Shown: piece by piece, positions 21,408 to 33,693 of the stretch
Position numbering within the stretch: the first letter of the stretch is position 1
Layout of the letters: every line of letters begins with the position of its first letter
Notes under the pieces: model-generated
Database searches by the model: none
What the model was told of the DNA's origin: nothing
What the model saw: the letters and a program-made list of their open reading frames with translations, nothing else
Source: Cytidiella melzeri
Lineage: Eukaryota; Basidiomycota; Agaricomycetes; Polyporales; Irpicaceae
Direction: 5' to 3'
Assembly: GCA_022592445.1 (NCBI GenBank)
Contig: JABYQR010000115.1
Location: forward strand, 1 to 64,000
DNA: 64,000 nucleotides
Translations under genes and position numbers: made by a program

Positions 21408-22240
21408 TCAAAGTAAGATGGAATATGTTGAACAAACAAATTGCAATGGTAAAGGACCAGGCTTCTTTGGGTATTGTAAGTGGAACTCGGCAACAGCTTC
21501 GGGGGCTCGGTCAAGTTTGGTCACAAGTACCCAGGATGTTTCCTCATCGGTGCCTTTGTAACCCAACCACCAAACTAGATAGAGGATTGGACACACTTGG
21601 CGTCAGTGATCGAGTTTAGAATTGAGTACTTCTGCAATCTCATACTTGATTTTGCCGTCGATCTCAATTGGAGGTGGCAGGGAAGAAACACAATTTGGGA
21701 TTTTGCTAGGAGTGTATGGTTCGAGCATAGATACATGGTAAACGGGGTGAACGGCTTGCATAGCATTGAGAAGTCGGAGGGTATAGGATTGGGGTGCTAC
21801 GCATCCTATGATCTTGAATGGGCCAAAGTATTTCTCGGTAAGCTTCTTGGACGGACGAGTGGTATTGAAGTATTTGGCTTTAACAAAAACCCAATCGCCG
21901 ATATCCCAAGTCGGCAGTGGCATGCAAATGGCATTGGCGGGACCTTGGTATTGGAGTTGTGCTTCACGCATATTTTCTTTCAGGTGTTTGTGTAAGTCCT
22001 CGAGGTTAACTGCAAATTCATGGGTGCGAGAGGAAGCAAGACTGCGTTCAGGGTAGATGGTGAGGTTTGGGTGATAGCCTTTATTGGCGGAGAACAGAGA
22101 TACACCTGTAGTGGCACTGGGGACATCATTGAATGCAAACTTGGCAAGCGGGAGCAAGCCCAACCAGTTGTCTTGCTGGTAGTTGCAGTACGCTTGGAGG
22201 TATTGTTCCAGGGTCTGGTTTGTTCATTCGGTCTGTCCGT
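21408..22240 (-). pseudogene. Ty3/gypsy integrase C-terminus plus chromodomain (remnant G0)
   Basis: Read on the minus strand: NGQTE, stop, TNQTLEQYLQAYCNYQQDNW, then LLPLAKFAFND, the GPFKIIGCVAPQSYTLRL barrel-like part, HPVYHVSMLEPY and a chromodomain (YLVWWLGYKGTDEETSW). Two TGA codons interrupt it (22226-22224 and 21605-21603), both at positions that read as Arg in relatives, so CGA to TGA. The upstream part is cut at 22240 by the G1 LTR. No LTR of its own is recognisable on the 3' side. Confidence 0.8.
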
Positions 22241-24082
22241 TGAGACACTGAGTCCCGCTTCAAACTAAGAACAACCTTAAAGACAACACAACCAACCACA
22301 AAGTGGCAATAGAAGTGTAAAGGTGTGGAAGCGCGGAAGTGTTAAAGTAATGCGAGGTGGTCTAAGAGTCCTAGTTTTACCTGTGCTAAAAAGAGCGACA
22401 AGGTTTGTGATAAAGTTTATATGAAGGGAGTTAGATGGGCAACTACCATGCGTATTGCGGGTAAAAGGGCAAGTCGGCGCGGTGAAAGCGAAGGAGTTTT
22501 AGCACGGCTCAAAGAGAACACGTGGGAGATGTCGCGACTTGTAGGAAAACGGCGTGCAGAGAGACGCAGATGATAAACGCAGGCGCAATATGAATCTCGA
22601 ACACAAAACACGATTGCTGGTGAAGATGAAGAAGTCGCTGTAAAACACGGGTGCAGTGAAAGTGAACGCAGTAAGCTCGATGCAGTGAAGGTGAAACACA
22701 ACACAGTAACACAGTAAAATAACGCAGTTTAAAAAGTAAACGCAGTATAACAAAGCCGAAAGGAACCGTAAGAGAAAGATAAACTAATGGTGCGCGGGTC
22801 GCAGCGCGAGGCTATGTGAGATTGCAGTCAATTTGACTTGACAGACTGTGCGCGGGGGCGGTAGTGTAGAACAACACTTCCCGAGCAGCGATGCGTGTTG
22901 CAGGCAAATGCGTGGCCAACGACGACGTTGGTAGAGCTGGTAAGATTGAACTGCACTAGTTCGCACTCGTGGTCCTTGCCTTCAAAGTCTAGGGACAGCC
23001 AACAATCTGGGTGCGGCGCGCGCGGGCGATTGCAGTTAATCGGGACGAAAGGTCCTGATCGTAGGGGAATTGGGTGATCACACTGAGTGTCGCAGTAAGA
23101 GCAGTTATCAAGCGAGTCCGCGACGGAGGCAATGGACGACACTGGTGAGGGTGATTTAGGAGTAGATCTCTCAGGGAAGACCGTAGGCGCTGCTGAGGGT
23201 TCTGGCGGCAGCGTGGGCGCGGGGATAATGGGGTAACGGCATAGAACCTCGCGCGGGCGCAGGCAGTAAGGGCAGCGACCGTCGGGTAGGTGGGGAACGG
23301 TGGGACAGTAACGGCAGACTCGAGGCGGGTTGTCGTTGGTAGTCGCAGCAGACATAAACGTGAAAGAAGTCGCAGTACGCAGAAGAAGCCACAGCTATGG
23401 GCGCGAAGAGACTCCCTCGACGCGAGCGCAAAGCGTAAAGTGAACTCTGGAAACTAGGGTGGGGATTGATTGATTTTCTACGCAGTACAAGCAACACCTT
23501 TTTATATACCCTAAAGACCCTCTCCTAAACCTTTCCTTCTATGTCCTAAACCCAAACACAAGAGCGAGGAAACAGGGTGGCAGAATACTTCCGTCCGCGG
23601 AGGCAAAACGTCCAGCGAGTCGACGCCCGGCAGGACACAGCGTTGGCCGACGCGGAGTAGCAGTGCGCGCCCTTGCGCTGAAAAGGTGCCACCCGTCGCA
23701 AGCAGGTGATGAGGCGCCGTCCAGGAGTTGCACAGCGTGGCGTGATAGGAGTCTTCCTGAAACGGGGTTTGCGAGTGAAGTTTCTTCTACCGTTGGTCTG
23801 ACCCGCGTCCAAAACACTTGTTGGCTGGCTGGCCCATGCTCCAATGCAAAAGGGGCGTGTCTGTGTGTCAGAGTTTGGTGCAATTCCTCGGCCTCGGATG
23901 TTTCCGGCGCGTTGCTCCTTGCCAAGTCCTCGGATCCTCGGTGAACTCCTCGTGACCTCGGTGAACTCCTCGTGCCCGTGACGCTGGGAAAGTGGAGGGA
24001 CTTGCCGCTCAGGATGATGCGGGCCGCGCAAATGGCAGGCTGCTGCCGGGTCTCCGTGCCTAGCCAATTTCCGGGCGTATCA
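22241..24082 (-). repeat. 3' LTR of gypsy G1 (1.84 kb, carries an ORF)
   Basis: The element strand starts TGATACGCCCGG and ends AGTGTCTCA. It is a homologue of 43496-45353. A polypurine tract (GGGGGGAGAA) and a pol tail lie immediately upstream, so this is the 3' LTR. A TATA box (TATATAAAAA on the minus strand, 23508-23499) lies about 145 bp before the internal ORF at 23355. Unusually long for an LTR. Confidence 0.8.
22828..23355 (-). CDS. LTR-encoded cysteine-rich ORF (G1 LTR), function unknown
   Basis: 175 codons from the ATG at 23355, downstream of the LTR TATA box. Cys pairs occur at CRYCPTVPHLPDGRCPYC, CSYCDTQCDH and CNTHRC. A Pro/Ser-rich middle (STPKSPSPVSS) separates two Cys parts. 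The homologous ORF in the G2 LTR (44621-44079) is 180 codons, with the same frame and few gaps. Not similar to Gag or Pol motifs I know. Being in both LTRs, it would lie in the 5' leader of the element's transcript. Confidence 0.5.
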   Translation of the reverse strand: MSAATTNDNPPRVCRYCPTVPHLPDGRCPYCLRPREVLCRYPIIPAPTLPPEPSAAPTVFPERSTPKSPSPVSSIASVADSLDNCSYCDTQCDHPIPLRSGPFVPINCNRPRAPHPDCWLSLDFEGKDHECELVQFNLTSSTNVVVGHAFACNTHRCSGSVVLHYRPRAQSVKSN

Positions 24083-24360
24083 TTCTCCCCCCAACTAAAC
24101 TCCGAACCGTCCCCGGTTCTCGCGTGGCAAGTCGAACTGTGGGAACTCTGACCACGAGGATCCTTGCGCTATTGTGTCGTTGGACTTTGACTTTTTTGCC
24201 CTCTCCTCCTCTGCTTCTCTGCATCTGCTTCCGCCCTCTTCCCCTAACTCTGCTTCCATCTTCTCCTGCCATGTCAGCCCAAGCCTCCTCTTCTTGTCGC
24301 GTTGCTCCTGGTCCCGCCACTCGCCGCAACCGCTCTCCACTTCTACCACACGATGTAGTT
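24083..24360 (-). pseudogene. Pol C-terminal tail and polypurine tract of gypsy G1
   Basis: A charged tail (EWRDQEQRDKKRRLG, EEERAKKSKSND) ends at a TAG at 24097-24095. Then TTGGGGGGAGAA leads straight into the LTR. The rest of G1 upstream is missing; the sequence changes near 24360. Confidence 0.55.
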
Positions 24361-24837
24361 GTTTTATACATATATACTAGTATAATAGCAATGTATATGA
24401 GGAAAGCATACTAGCTACTAGTACTGGCTGTATTATAAAAAGGCTGCTAGGAACTCCTCGCAGGCATACTGACCATTTCTGGATGCTTTTACCTGCGGCC
24501 ACTCGATCAAAAGAGGTAGGTTGCCATCAATTTGGGCGGCAATGTTATTTGCGCTTGAAACAGCTTCCACATCGCGAATCTGACACAAGAAATGGCTGAA
24601 ATAGGTATGTAGCAATAGCCGATTGCTGCTCATTGCTTGCAAAAGCGGGGCGTCAGGATGAGTGGTTGGAAACGGCGCTGTTGGACGGAGCGCCCTACCG
24701 AATGTGTCTGCCTGTAGCGCTCACGCGCACTGATGTCGGGCTCAATCTCAACATCAGCGCTACTCGCCTCTCTTCCGTCTTCCGCCACTGTCAAGGCTGG
24801 TCTCGCCCTTCTTTGCTCTCTCCGCCTGGTGTGTTAG
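24361..24837. other. Non-coding stretch between G1 remnant and CACTA gene pair
   Basis: AT-rich repeats of tactagta type near 24380-24430, then ordinary sequence. I find no convincing gene and no clear CACTA terminal repeat here, although one end of the Tnp2 element should lie in or near it. Confidence 0.4.
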
Positions 24838-26484
24838 ATGTCGACAACAAAGAAGACTCGTGGACGCAAAAGCTGGGTGCCTCCGGGCAAAACCAAATGG
24901 CTCGAATCTTTCAAAACCGACTGGGAGAGTGCCACGCAAAACGGGAAAGCGACGCAATTCTACGACATGCTCACCACCTGGTGGATTCTTCGATTTGGCT
25001 ACAATTTAGCCTTGTCGAGTGACGTCGAGGGCGAGCATGAGGAGCTCGATAGTCCAGAAGCGGTTGCTGAGGAGAAAGTGCCCGGTACTGCAGGCCTTTC
25101 ACCGGAGGAGGCAAAAAACAAGGTCGAATATTACACGACCTTGCGAGAGGTGCGTACCAAAGCCAAACACCTTACTATACAGACATCTGTGCGCAGAAAT
25201 TAATGCTGTGGTTTCACCACCACTATCAAAGGCTAACGGACGCTTCCATGAAAGACGAGGCGAAGCGTCTTTTCCAGCATGTTGCAAAGACTAATACGGA
25301 CCATGTGCGGCGCGTTTCTCCCTTCCAGTACTACCAGACACTCTACTACGAGTCGCGGATGTTGGAAACCTTTAACGAGCGCTGGAACGCAGCCTGTCGC
25401 GAAGCAGCCGAGCGTGGAGCACCGAAGCCCCACCAGCTCGCCATTCGGCAGCAGGTTGTGAAAGAATTTTGGGACAAAGAATCCCCCGAGGAGAGGCAAC
25501 GCGTCCATGATCAGGCAGAAGCTGACTTTCAGCAACGCCTCGCCGCAGCCAACCGGGACCAAGCAGCACCGATCACACCAGAAGAATATGACCAGTATGT
25601 AGACCTGTTCTGTTGCCGCTCTCATCTAATTACTTCGTTGCTCAGATCCCTCACGAACGTGGCGCCGTTTTTGAAGGCTATCGCAGAGGGATTGGCTGAG
25701 CGAACAGGCATGGTGATTTCGATTTGCTGGCAGGCCCAATTCCTTCAGACCAGGGGCGAATTGGCATGCAAAGGTGTGCGGTATTGTCTGCCCGAACGTT
25801 GCTTGAGCTCACATTTACAGCTTTCATCATGGCGTCACCAATGGCTTCAATCCTCTCAACTGGCCGCAGTACGATCGGGCTTCATTCGACGTTGTGGAAG
25901 CATCCATGATCAATTTCGCAGCGGCAGCATTCTCTGCAGAGGAACGCAGTCGTCGTGCGTTGAGCCCCTCAGATTCGTCCATGCAGGGCAGCCCCTCGGA
26001 TTCGTCCAGGCAGGGCAGCCCCTCGGGCTCGTCCAGGCAGCCGAGCCCTGCCGCCGCGGAAGCGCCTACAGCTGGTTCAGATCCAGCTGGAGATCTTGAA
26101 CAGCCAGAGCCCAAGATGTCCCAGCCGCCCACCCCTACATCCTCGTCGCATCCAGCAACACCTCCTTCGCACTCTACACTGTCAGCTACACAGGCCTCCG
26201 CATCATCAAGGCTTGGAACGCCAGCAGAACCGGTCCAGTTTTCGTCACCGGCGATGCCAGCGCAGCAATTACCGTCCCCGCCGTCTGCCACGCCAGCAGA
26301 GCTCACTCTCCCATCTCGGTCTGTGACGCCACAGCCTCCCCCACCATCACAGCCTGTACCTGCGGCTGTGTCGGCAGTACCGGTTGCATCTACGTCGCCA
26401 CCAGTACCTGCTCCGATAGCCACACAGGTGTCCTCTAGTGGCGCTCCCTCTCAGCCTGAGCCCACTGTCTCTCAAGCCCAGTGA
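24838..26484 (+). pseudogene. CACTA (Tnp2) element partner gene, frameshifted
   Basis: Exons 24838-25149, 25197-25594, 25646 to about 25769 and about 25821-26484. Introns are 25150-25196 (GTGCGT...GCGCAG), 25595-25645 and about 25770-25820. The N-terminus is basic (TKKTRGRKSWVPPGKTKWLE). The middle has conserved-looking helices (LMLWFHHHYQRLTD, FWDKESPEERQRVHDQAEAD). In exon 3 the frame must shift by one base near 25722 to keep the LAGPIPSDQGRIGMQ then FHHGVTNGFNPLNWPQYD block. The C-terminus is Ser/Pro/Thr-rich, starting with three tandem SPSDSSxQG-type repeats. Genes of this kind sit beside Tnp2 transposase in basidiomycete CACTA elements; biochemical role unknown. Confidence 0.6.
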
Positions 26485-26825
26485 GAAATAGATATTGCAG
26501 GACGTTGCCCAGTATATGCTGCAAAATCCGGACCATTTCGATATTGCCAAATATATAATTGTCTCTCCACATTCCGCGCTCGCATCTCTTTTGTTCAACC
26601 ACTGTCTCTACGCATGTCACCAAACATAGCAAGATGTAACACTCAACCTCGCATCAATTTGAGGTCAATTTGGATAGCAGATCTGGTATGGGACAGGACG
26701 GAAGGGCATCAGATCAGTTGAGGTATTTCTACTTGCATGCTCTTTTCGACGTCTTTGCCTTCTCGAGTACATTCAGCACTGTCATCACTACTACTTCAAT
26801 CAATCACACCTGTCATTTTTACACC
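26485..26825. other. Intergenic region between CACTA partner gene and Tnp2
   Basis: 341 bp, AT-rich in its middle (aatatataattgtc near 26550). Presumed promoter of the Tnp2 gene; no ORF or clear motif. Confidence 0.4.
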
Positions 26826-29800
26826 ATGGGTCGGCGCACATTCAATGACACTACAAGGAGAACGGTGGCAGACCAGCGAAAGGAGAAGAAACTGTGCCGT
26901 GGATGCCACAAGATGCTCGGTCGCTCTGCTCTGTTTGAGCATTGCAAAAAGAACTGCGGGCAGCAGTTCATGCAACGGGAGGAGCCGTCGGTCGCATCCA
27001 CGACACCTGTTGCATCTGGCAGTTCCAACGCAGACGGAAAGCGGCCGTATTATGCTGCTTTCCACGAAGACTCGGATGCAGCTGGAGGATCCACAAGGCC
27101 ACATTCCAAGACCCCTGCTCCTGCCGACAATGTAAGTCAGTATTCATGCATCCAATGTGTATGCAAATATAATTCTCTATAGGCCACCTGCAGCTTTCAA
27201 GTACCGACACAAGATCCTGTCCACGACAGCGATGATCCAGCCCCATCTCCGGGTATGGACTTGGATGATCCAGCGACACGGGGCGGCGACAAGTTTCCCT
27301 TCGATGTGGCACCAGACGCGGAGCTGCGGACCAATGGCCAGCATATTGCTGACCCAGGTAGCCTCGATGACCTTGCCGCTCGTCACCCAGAGGATGAGCT
27401 GCTTGACGTTGACATGGGCTCTGCAGCTTCCGACTCAGAGGATAACAACATCAATGCTAATGAGCCGACGGTAATACATCTGGAGGATCTCAAGATTACG
27501 CAGGAATTCATCGAAGCACTACGAGTAGCGACACTGGATGCTGCTCACGACCACCATCCCGATCTCATTCATTGTCTTTGAAATCCTCCACAAGAAGAAC
27601 TTCGCGTTGACAATGCAACACTACGGTTTTCTCTTGAGATGTACCTACACAATACCTCGGAGGACAGCTACAATCACATTTGAGAGAGTCTACAGCGGGT
27701 TCATGGTCTTCCGATGTTGTCGCATGCGCAGATAAAGACCAAAGTCCGCAACATCACGGGTGTATATCCAATTTACCATTACATGTGCGTCAACAGCTGC
27801 CTCGCATTTACAGGGCCATTTGAGAAGCTAACTCGCTGTTCGACATGCGGTGAGCACCGCTACGACCAGCATCAATTGTTATCAAAGCGAAAGAAGGTTT
27901 TGCGCCAGCAGTTTGCCACTATCCCCGTCGGTCCGCAGATCCAAGCTGCCTATCGTTCGAAAGACAGTGCTCTCGACATGGCATACCGCTCACGATGTAC
28001 GGCACAGGTCCTTCGTGAATTAGACGCAACCAACTCGATTTCGCAGTGGTCTGATTACATCCATGGCACCGAATACCTTGAAGCTGTTTACTCCGGTGAA
28101 ATAGACAACGACAGCATTGTGTTGATGAGTTCGATTGATGGTGCGCAGCTGTATCGCATGAAAGCCTCTGACTGCTGGGTATACATATGGGTTTTCTTGG
28201 ATCGGGCACCCGAGTCTTGCTACAAGAAAAAACACGTCGTTGTTGGCGGCGTTATTCCAGGGCCGAACAAGCCAGGCCATGTTGACTCTTTCATGTTTCC
28301 TGGCCTGTACCACCTTTCCGCACTGATGAATGATGGACTCGTCGTATGGGATGCTGCAAAAAATCGCATATTTTTGTTGCGGCCATACCTCGCTGTTTTC
28401 ACTGCCGACGGACCCGGGATAACTGAGATGAATGGACTAGTGGGTCATTCAGGTGCTCATGGATGTCGACTCTACTGTGCCATCAAGGGAAGACATAAAC
28501 CCGATGTTGGGCATTATTATCCAGTTTGTCTTCGACCAGAGAATTACTCAGTTGAGGGATGCACCCACAATGACATTGACCTTCGAGCTCTAACGTCCCA
28601 CGAAGCTCAGCACAGCCGGGTAAAACACTATCAGGACGGTCTGAAGACACTCTTACAGTCTACAAATCAAACGCAGTACCGCCAAAACCGCCTAGCTACA
28701 GGCATTGTGAAACCTTCGCTTCTTAGCGGCCTTCCGGACAACTCCATGTTCCCTATTCCTGGATGCTTTCCCGCAGATTTGATGCATCTCGCTGCCCTCA
28801 ATGAGCCCGATCTTATCCTTGCTCTATGGCGAGGAACAATGCCATGCGACACACGGCTCGGTGATAACAAAGATACCTGGGACTGGGCTGTACTACGCGA
28901 TAACACAGTTTGGACTTTACATGGCAAGGCAGTTGCTGCAGCTACTCCATACCTCCCAGGGTCCTTTGATTGTCCGCCACGAAATCCTGCAGAGAAGCTC
29001 AATAGCGGCTATAAGGCAATGGAATTCCTGACGTACATTTATGGTCTCGGACCAGGACTATTTTACGGAATCCTGCCTATGAAGTACTGGAAACACTTCT
29101 GTAAGCTGGTCAGAGGCGTGCGGATTGTACATCAGAAAGTTATTAACCAGAAGGAACTCAACGAGGCTGATGAACTACTTCTTCAGTTCTGCGTTGAGTT
29201 TGAGGTGTTCTATTATCAGCAAAATCCGGCGCGAATTCATTTTGTTCGACAAGCCATCCACGCACTATCCCATATCTGTCGAGAAACCACACGCATTGGT
29301 CCGTACGCCGGTGTAACCCAATGGACAATGGAGAATGCGATAGGCAATTTGGGCCGCAAAATCCGCCAGCCATCCAGCCCCTTTGCAAACCTTGCGCAGC
29401 GTGCCATCCGCCGCTGTCAGATCAACGCGCTAACAACCATGTTACCTGCACTCTTCCCTATCGAAACACTGCCCCGCGGTGCTCAAGACTTGGGGAATGG
29501 CTATGTCCTTCTCCGCAAGCAGGAAAAAAAGCCTCGTTGTATCAGCATTGTGGAAGCTGAGGCTATTATCAACTTCCTCCGTACCGCGGGTGTAGCTGCT
29601 TCTGATGAGTGGCTGCGCACTCCTCAGGTAGCGAGATGGGCATGTCTTCGCCTGCCTACTGGTCAGGTCGCCCGTTCACTTTGGACAGAGGAGGGTCGAG
29701 CTTTAAATCAAATCCGCATATCTCGTAATGTGAAAGTGAGCATTTTCCAACTTGATCAATAATAATCTGACCACACCTTATTTCACAGATCCACAGTCCT

Positions 29801-30172
29801 GCACAAGAGGAAGATACAACTTTTGCTGAAGTTCGGTACTTTTTCAAACTACGACTTCACAACAATCGAGACGAGCAAGCGTTAGCGATGGTGGATGTCT
29901 ATGGTCTTCCTGACAAAAACTTACTCAAGGAGTCATAAAATACCCTGTGGTCGTGTACTCGCCAGGCAAATGATTTAGGTCTTCGTGTCATCCCTATTCT
30001 GCACATAAAATCCGTGGTGGCTATGGTACCCCATCCGCCAATGGACAATTTAGGTCTGGGCGATTTCAGGAATCGAGTGTTTGTAGTTGAGAAGATGGGG
30101 CTTGACGTGACGCAGTTGGCAGGACTCGAAGAGAATGCAAACATTGGCGATGATGCAGATGAGGCTAGATAG
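26826..30172 (+). pseudogene. Tnp2-family (CACTA/EnSpm) transposase with three nonsense codons
   Basis: Exons 26826-27131, 27183-29735 and 29789-30172; introns 51 and 53 nt. Exon 1 holds a Cys/His finger (CRGCHKMLGRSALFEHCKKNC). Exon 2 has Tnp2 landmarks: CLAFTGPFEKLTRCSTCGEH, DGAQLYRMKASDCWVYIWVF, GVIPGPNKPGHVDSFMFPGL, TADGPGITEMNGLVGHSGAH, GCFPADLMHLAALNEPDL and WTMENAIGNLGRKIRQPSSP. In-frame stops lie at 27579-27581 and 27681-27683 (both TGA where CGA fits) and 29936-29938 (TAA where CAA fits). Apart from these the frame is open, about 1080 codons. Inactive as it stands. Confidence 0.85.
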
Positions 30173-30461
30173 TATACAAGTCTCTATCAAGTAATAGTAC
30201 GAGCGTCTTTGCCATCTTAAACGTTCGATGTCACATCTGTGACATTTCTTACTGGCTTGTCTTTACCTTGCTCATGCCTCCTTAACCTACTGTTCAAAGG
30301 TTTTCCAAGGTGCGTTGTGTCAGCCTGACTAAGTTCCAATATTTTCTAGTAACGTATCACAAGTCCTAAGATGTTCTAAAACTCAGTTTCTTACTTGACG
30401 CTTATCTAGTATGATCAGGAACGACGAGCGCCTCGTATATCTTCACTCACTTCCAACTACA
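30173..30461. other. Sequence 3' of Tnp2
   Basis: No gene. It contains the short palindrome TGTCACATCTGTGACA at about 30230-30245. The CACTA right end may be here but I could not match it to a left end. Confidence 0.35.
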
Positions 30462-32000
30462 ATGACCACCTCCTACCGGCCTCACCTCTCCCTTTCTCAG
30501 CTCCAGCAATTCACTGATCTCTACCGTGACGGATTCTTCGCCTCCTTTGACTGCACAACCATAGGCAAGACTTTCCAGCAGTAATCGGAGCAGCGTCTCT
30601 TGTGTTATGGTCAGTGTTTGTTTCTCGACCTCAGGCTCTTCAACTCATTAGCCCGTCTGAGAATTTGCCGTTACCGCAAGAGCAAGAAGCAGAAGGGATT
30701 TCAGACTTGTCGAGCCCGGAGACGGAGACAGAAATTGACACGGAGTCTTTGCAGGACGCAATTTTTGGAGAATGTGCGTTTGTCTTCCCGGTTGTCACCT
30801 GTGTGTGCTAATGCTGCAGCCTTGGTTGACACGCCTGCTGACCGGGTTGAAGGATCAGCGCTTCAGCGATCGAAGATGACGACACGTCACACTACAAGGA
30901 GACAGGAGAGGCGGTGGTTGTCGCAACGGAACAACGTTAAGGGGGTAGAATCTGGTCTCACAGACAATATCGCTTCCCTCGCATTCGCATAACAGGTACG
31001 ACCCAAAGGAGTCTGTTTCTGAAGCTGAAACTCAAGACGCCCTAGCGAGCCCGCTGACAGCTAGGCCGCCGTCAGAGCATGAACCACCACCAACATTCCT
31101 CAGCACGCCTGTCTACTCAGAAGATCCGGGCTCACAAGAGAATAGCACCACACGCAAACGAGTTTTCCATGCTACAGTAAGCGTCGTCTTATCATCCTAT
31201 GGCCTTTGGTTAATATTCTGGTCGTTGATGAAGAAAGGATTCTTGATGTTTGCATTTGTCGGCAAAGAAAATCAGGATGTCAACCTGGACTCGCTGGCGG
31301 AGCATGTGGCTATTCTGCTAGACGACGTGAATGAGATGTTGCATGCAGCGCATGAGTGGTAAGTCGGAGCGCTCTTACGATCACAAAGTTATGGGTATTA
31401 ATAGTTGGATCAGCAAATCGCAAGGCTCAGTCCTTACTGTCGCGCAGATTTCCGAGCCACAGAACACGCACATCCTCTCCGCAGGAGCATACACTTTATC
31501 CTCCACAGGATTCTCGTCATCCTCCAAGCAGCTCTTTGCTGCACGCGAGGTCTTGCGCAGGTGAGTATCCCGCATGTTACTGGAAATAATTGTCATCTAG
31601 TATTAATAATTTACAGTGATCTAGACGTAGTGGAAGTGATGTCTCGAACCACATGGCACAGCGAGACTCTTTGTGATCAGTAAGTATGTGGACCTAGTAG
31701 TTTGCAGACGATCATCTCATTCGTTACACCCTCAAGGTCTTATACGAGAGCTCGATCATGCCAACCCTCACAGTGTCAAAGCTTGGTGTTACCACAAAGG
31801 TCTCGCCCGCAAACATGCACTTCTTGCCTTCACATTCCACTCGAGCGGGGTGATCTGTTTCTTATTTGCAAGGAGTAGTTTGTCTGCTGTTGTTGGTATG
31901 CCCGGGAATTCTCTGCTGTATCTACAGCCTGGTCTGCAAGTGAGACCAAAGATTACACTACAACTGTTCTTCGAGCTGTTCCTTTGGTTAAGCTAGAGCT
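30462..32000 (+). CDS. Uncharacterised multi-exon gene (exon borders approximate)
   Basis: Function not recognised. Possible start ATG at 30462 (MTTSYRPHLSLSQLQQF). Exon-like segments with plausible splice sites follow: an acidic segment (LPLPQEQEAEGISDLSSPE) near 30660-30770; a Pro/Ser segment (ASPLTARPPSEHEPPPTF) near 31050-31170; a helix (FVGKENQDVNLDSLAEH, then VAILLDDVNEML) at 31232-31360; a segment LSPYCRADFRATEH, then HPLRRSIHFILHRILVILQA, at about 31400-31560; and a last segment to about 31990. Introns of about 45-60 nt separate them (GTAAGC at 31171, GTAAGT at 31361, GTGAGT at 31561). It resembles a real spliced gene more than random sequence, but the joined frame is not proved. Confidence 0.4.
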
Positions 32001-33540
32001 TTGATTTTAAATTGTGCACAGATGTAGACTAGACGTTATCAGGAAAGTAGTATACTGTAAACATAACATTGTAAACAAAAGCAAGCAAACGTTGTCGCTG
32101 ATGCGATTAGAAACAATAAGCGCCACAGACTCTCCCACTCACTGCGACGGGCTGGTCCCAAGCCCATCTGATCATTGTCCCGCTGGCTTGGCTGCCCGCC
32201 AAGTTCCTTGTCTCCAAAGAGCTTGTAAATGCCAGGTGGCATCGGGAATTCTGAACAACAGAGGTAAGTGCAGTACTCTCTGTGCTCAGGTACTTGGAGC
32301 AGCTCTGCAGGAATAGACGAGGGAGGGGAGGGGGCAGGGGGCAGGGAGATAGTGTCCGTGGTTAAAGCTGTAGAAGTGGAGAGCTGAATGGCAATGGTGA
32401 TGTACCCGGTGACGAGACAATCTGAGCCCCCAAGGGAGGGTCCAACGGCGTATCGCTGCTACTACCATCGCAGATAACAGAGCGCATCAGTATGTTCACT
32501 GGAGAGCTGTGGTAGGCCGATAGCAATCCTGTACTGAGCGGTGTACTCAATTGGGAGATGTGAGTGACGGAACTTGGAATAGGATGTACTGATGGTGTCT
32601 CTGGCTCAGTGACAGAAGAACTACGCAGCACTGGCGGTGTTTCTGGTTCGGTAGTGGAGGACCCATACCATTGGGAGCAGTTGTTTGCAGGAACTTGTGG
32701 TAGGAGGTCTGATCAAGCTCAGTTACTATTGTACTGAACGAACATAACAGATGGTAGACTCACCACGCGAAGCAGTGTCATTGGCAGACTCAGACTTGCG
32801 CTCGGTGCCGAGCGGTACCAGGCTGGTCTGCGGCAATGCGTCTGCGGTGGGCTTTTTTGTTGCTGCCTCATTTATCATAGGAGGTACGTGTCTCTCTTTT
32901 CCGGTGTATACTTTCTCTGTAGGATTCCTATCACCTAGGTCGTCTCCAACGTTCTGCAAGCCAGAGTGCACCCGTTTTATCTGTCAAAATGGGGCAGAGA
33001 GTGGTGGCGGCAGGCTTGCAGCCCGTTTGCGAGTGCTTGCAGTTGTCTGTCCAATAGCAGCGGGCTCACACACTGGCATAGCTGCTCCGGTACGTATTGG
33101 CTGATTCTCTGCAGATGACTGGATCTCAGTGTATGGAGCAATCACAATATCTATTCTGCTCCCGTTGAGGGTAATGTTGTATGTCTTTTGTATATCTGTA
33201 AGTTGCAAGTACTCATATAATGTTATCACTCACGTTAGGACCTTGCAGGGGAATGAGAAGTAGTGGAACTGATTGTGAATTGATTGCACCGTCTGCCAGC
33301 TGGATATTTATCTGACTATCCCCGTGAGCGGTTCTGCCATGCACAAGTAACGGTAAAACTCTCACCTTGCCAAACAATACTCTTTGTTTTTTGCCCAGAT
33401 AATTCACCGAGCTGCAGCGTGGTCAAGTCTGCATGCAGGTAGGGAATTAGACCCTCCTGCATGCCTTGGTAATATACTACGGAAAATGCCGAGTGGGGTG
33501 TGCTAAGGCCATCTCTGTAGCTCCGCTGCTGCGAAGAGCC
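32001..33540 (-). other. Low-coding stretch with weak minus-strand exon-like segments
   Basis: No recognisable protein. On the minus strand, segments at 33229-32984 (NITLNGSRIDIVIAPYTEIQ), 32971-32740 and 32631-32362 (Ser/Pro/Thr-rich) are open and flanked by GT/AG, but their phases do not join cleanly. They may be exons of an unknown protein or chance. Confidence 0.25.
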
Positions 33541-33693
33541 ATTATGCGACACTCCCCGTTTCCCAATTCTTTCAGCTCCTCGCTGAATACTACTCCTTCC
33601 TTGCCAATTGAACACACTCTTTCAAATTCTCCGCTTGTTGTTTCCTCCCTACCAGACTCAGATACTCGTACAAGCAAGTGAGACTCAGCATCC

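Noticed and set aside
22417..22753. Minus-strand Leu/Ser/Phe-rich frames in the G1 LTR, with similar ones at 43597-44026 in the G2 LTR
   Set aside because: They arise from a purine-rich plus strand (gcagtaa and gtgaaag tracts); frames shift between the copies through indels such as the G run.
23539..24067. Overlapping minus-strand frames of 128 and 173 codons at the start of the G1 LTR
   Set aside because: Upstream of the LTR TATA box and not consistently open in the G2 LTR; likely non-coding U3.
25827..26423. 198-codon Gly/Asp/Ala-rich minus-strand frame
   Set aside because: Antisense of the Ser/Pro-rich tail of the CACTA partner gene.
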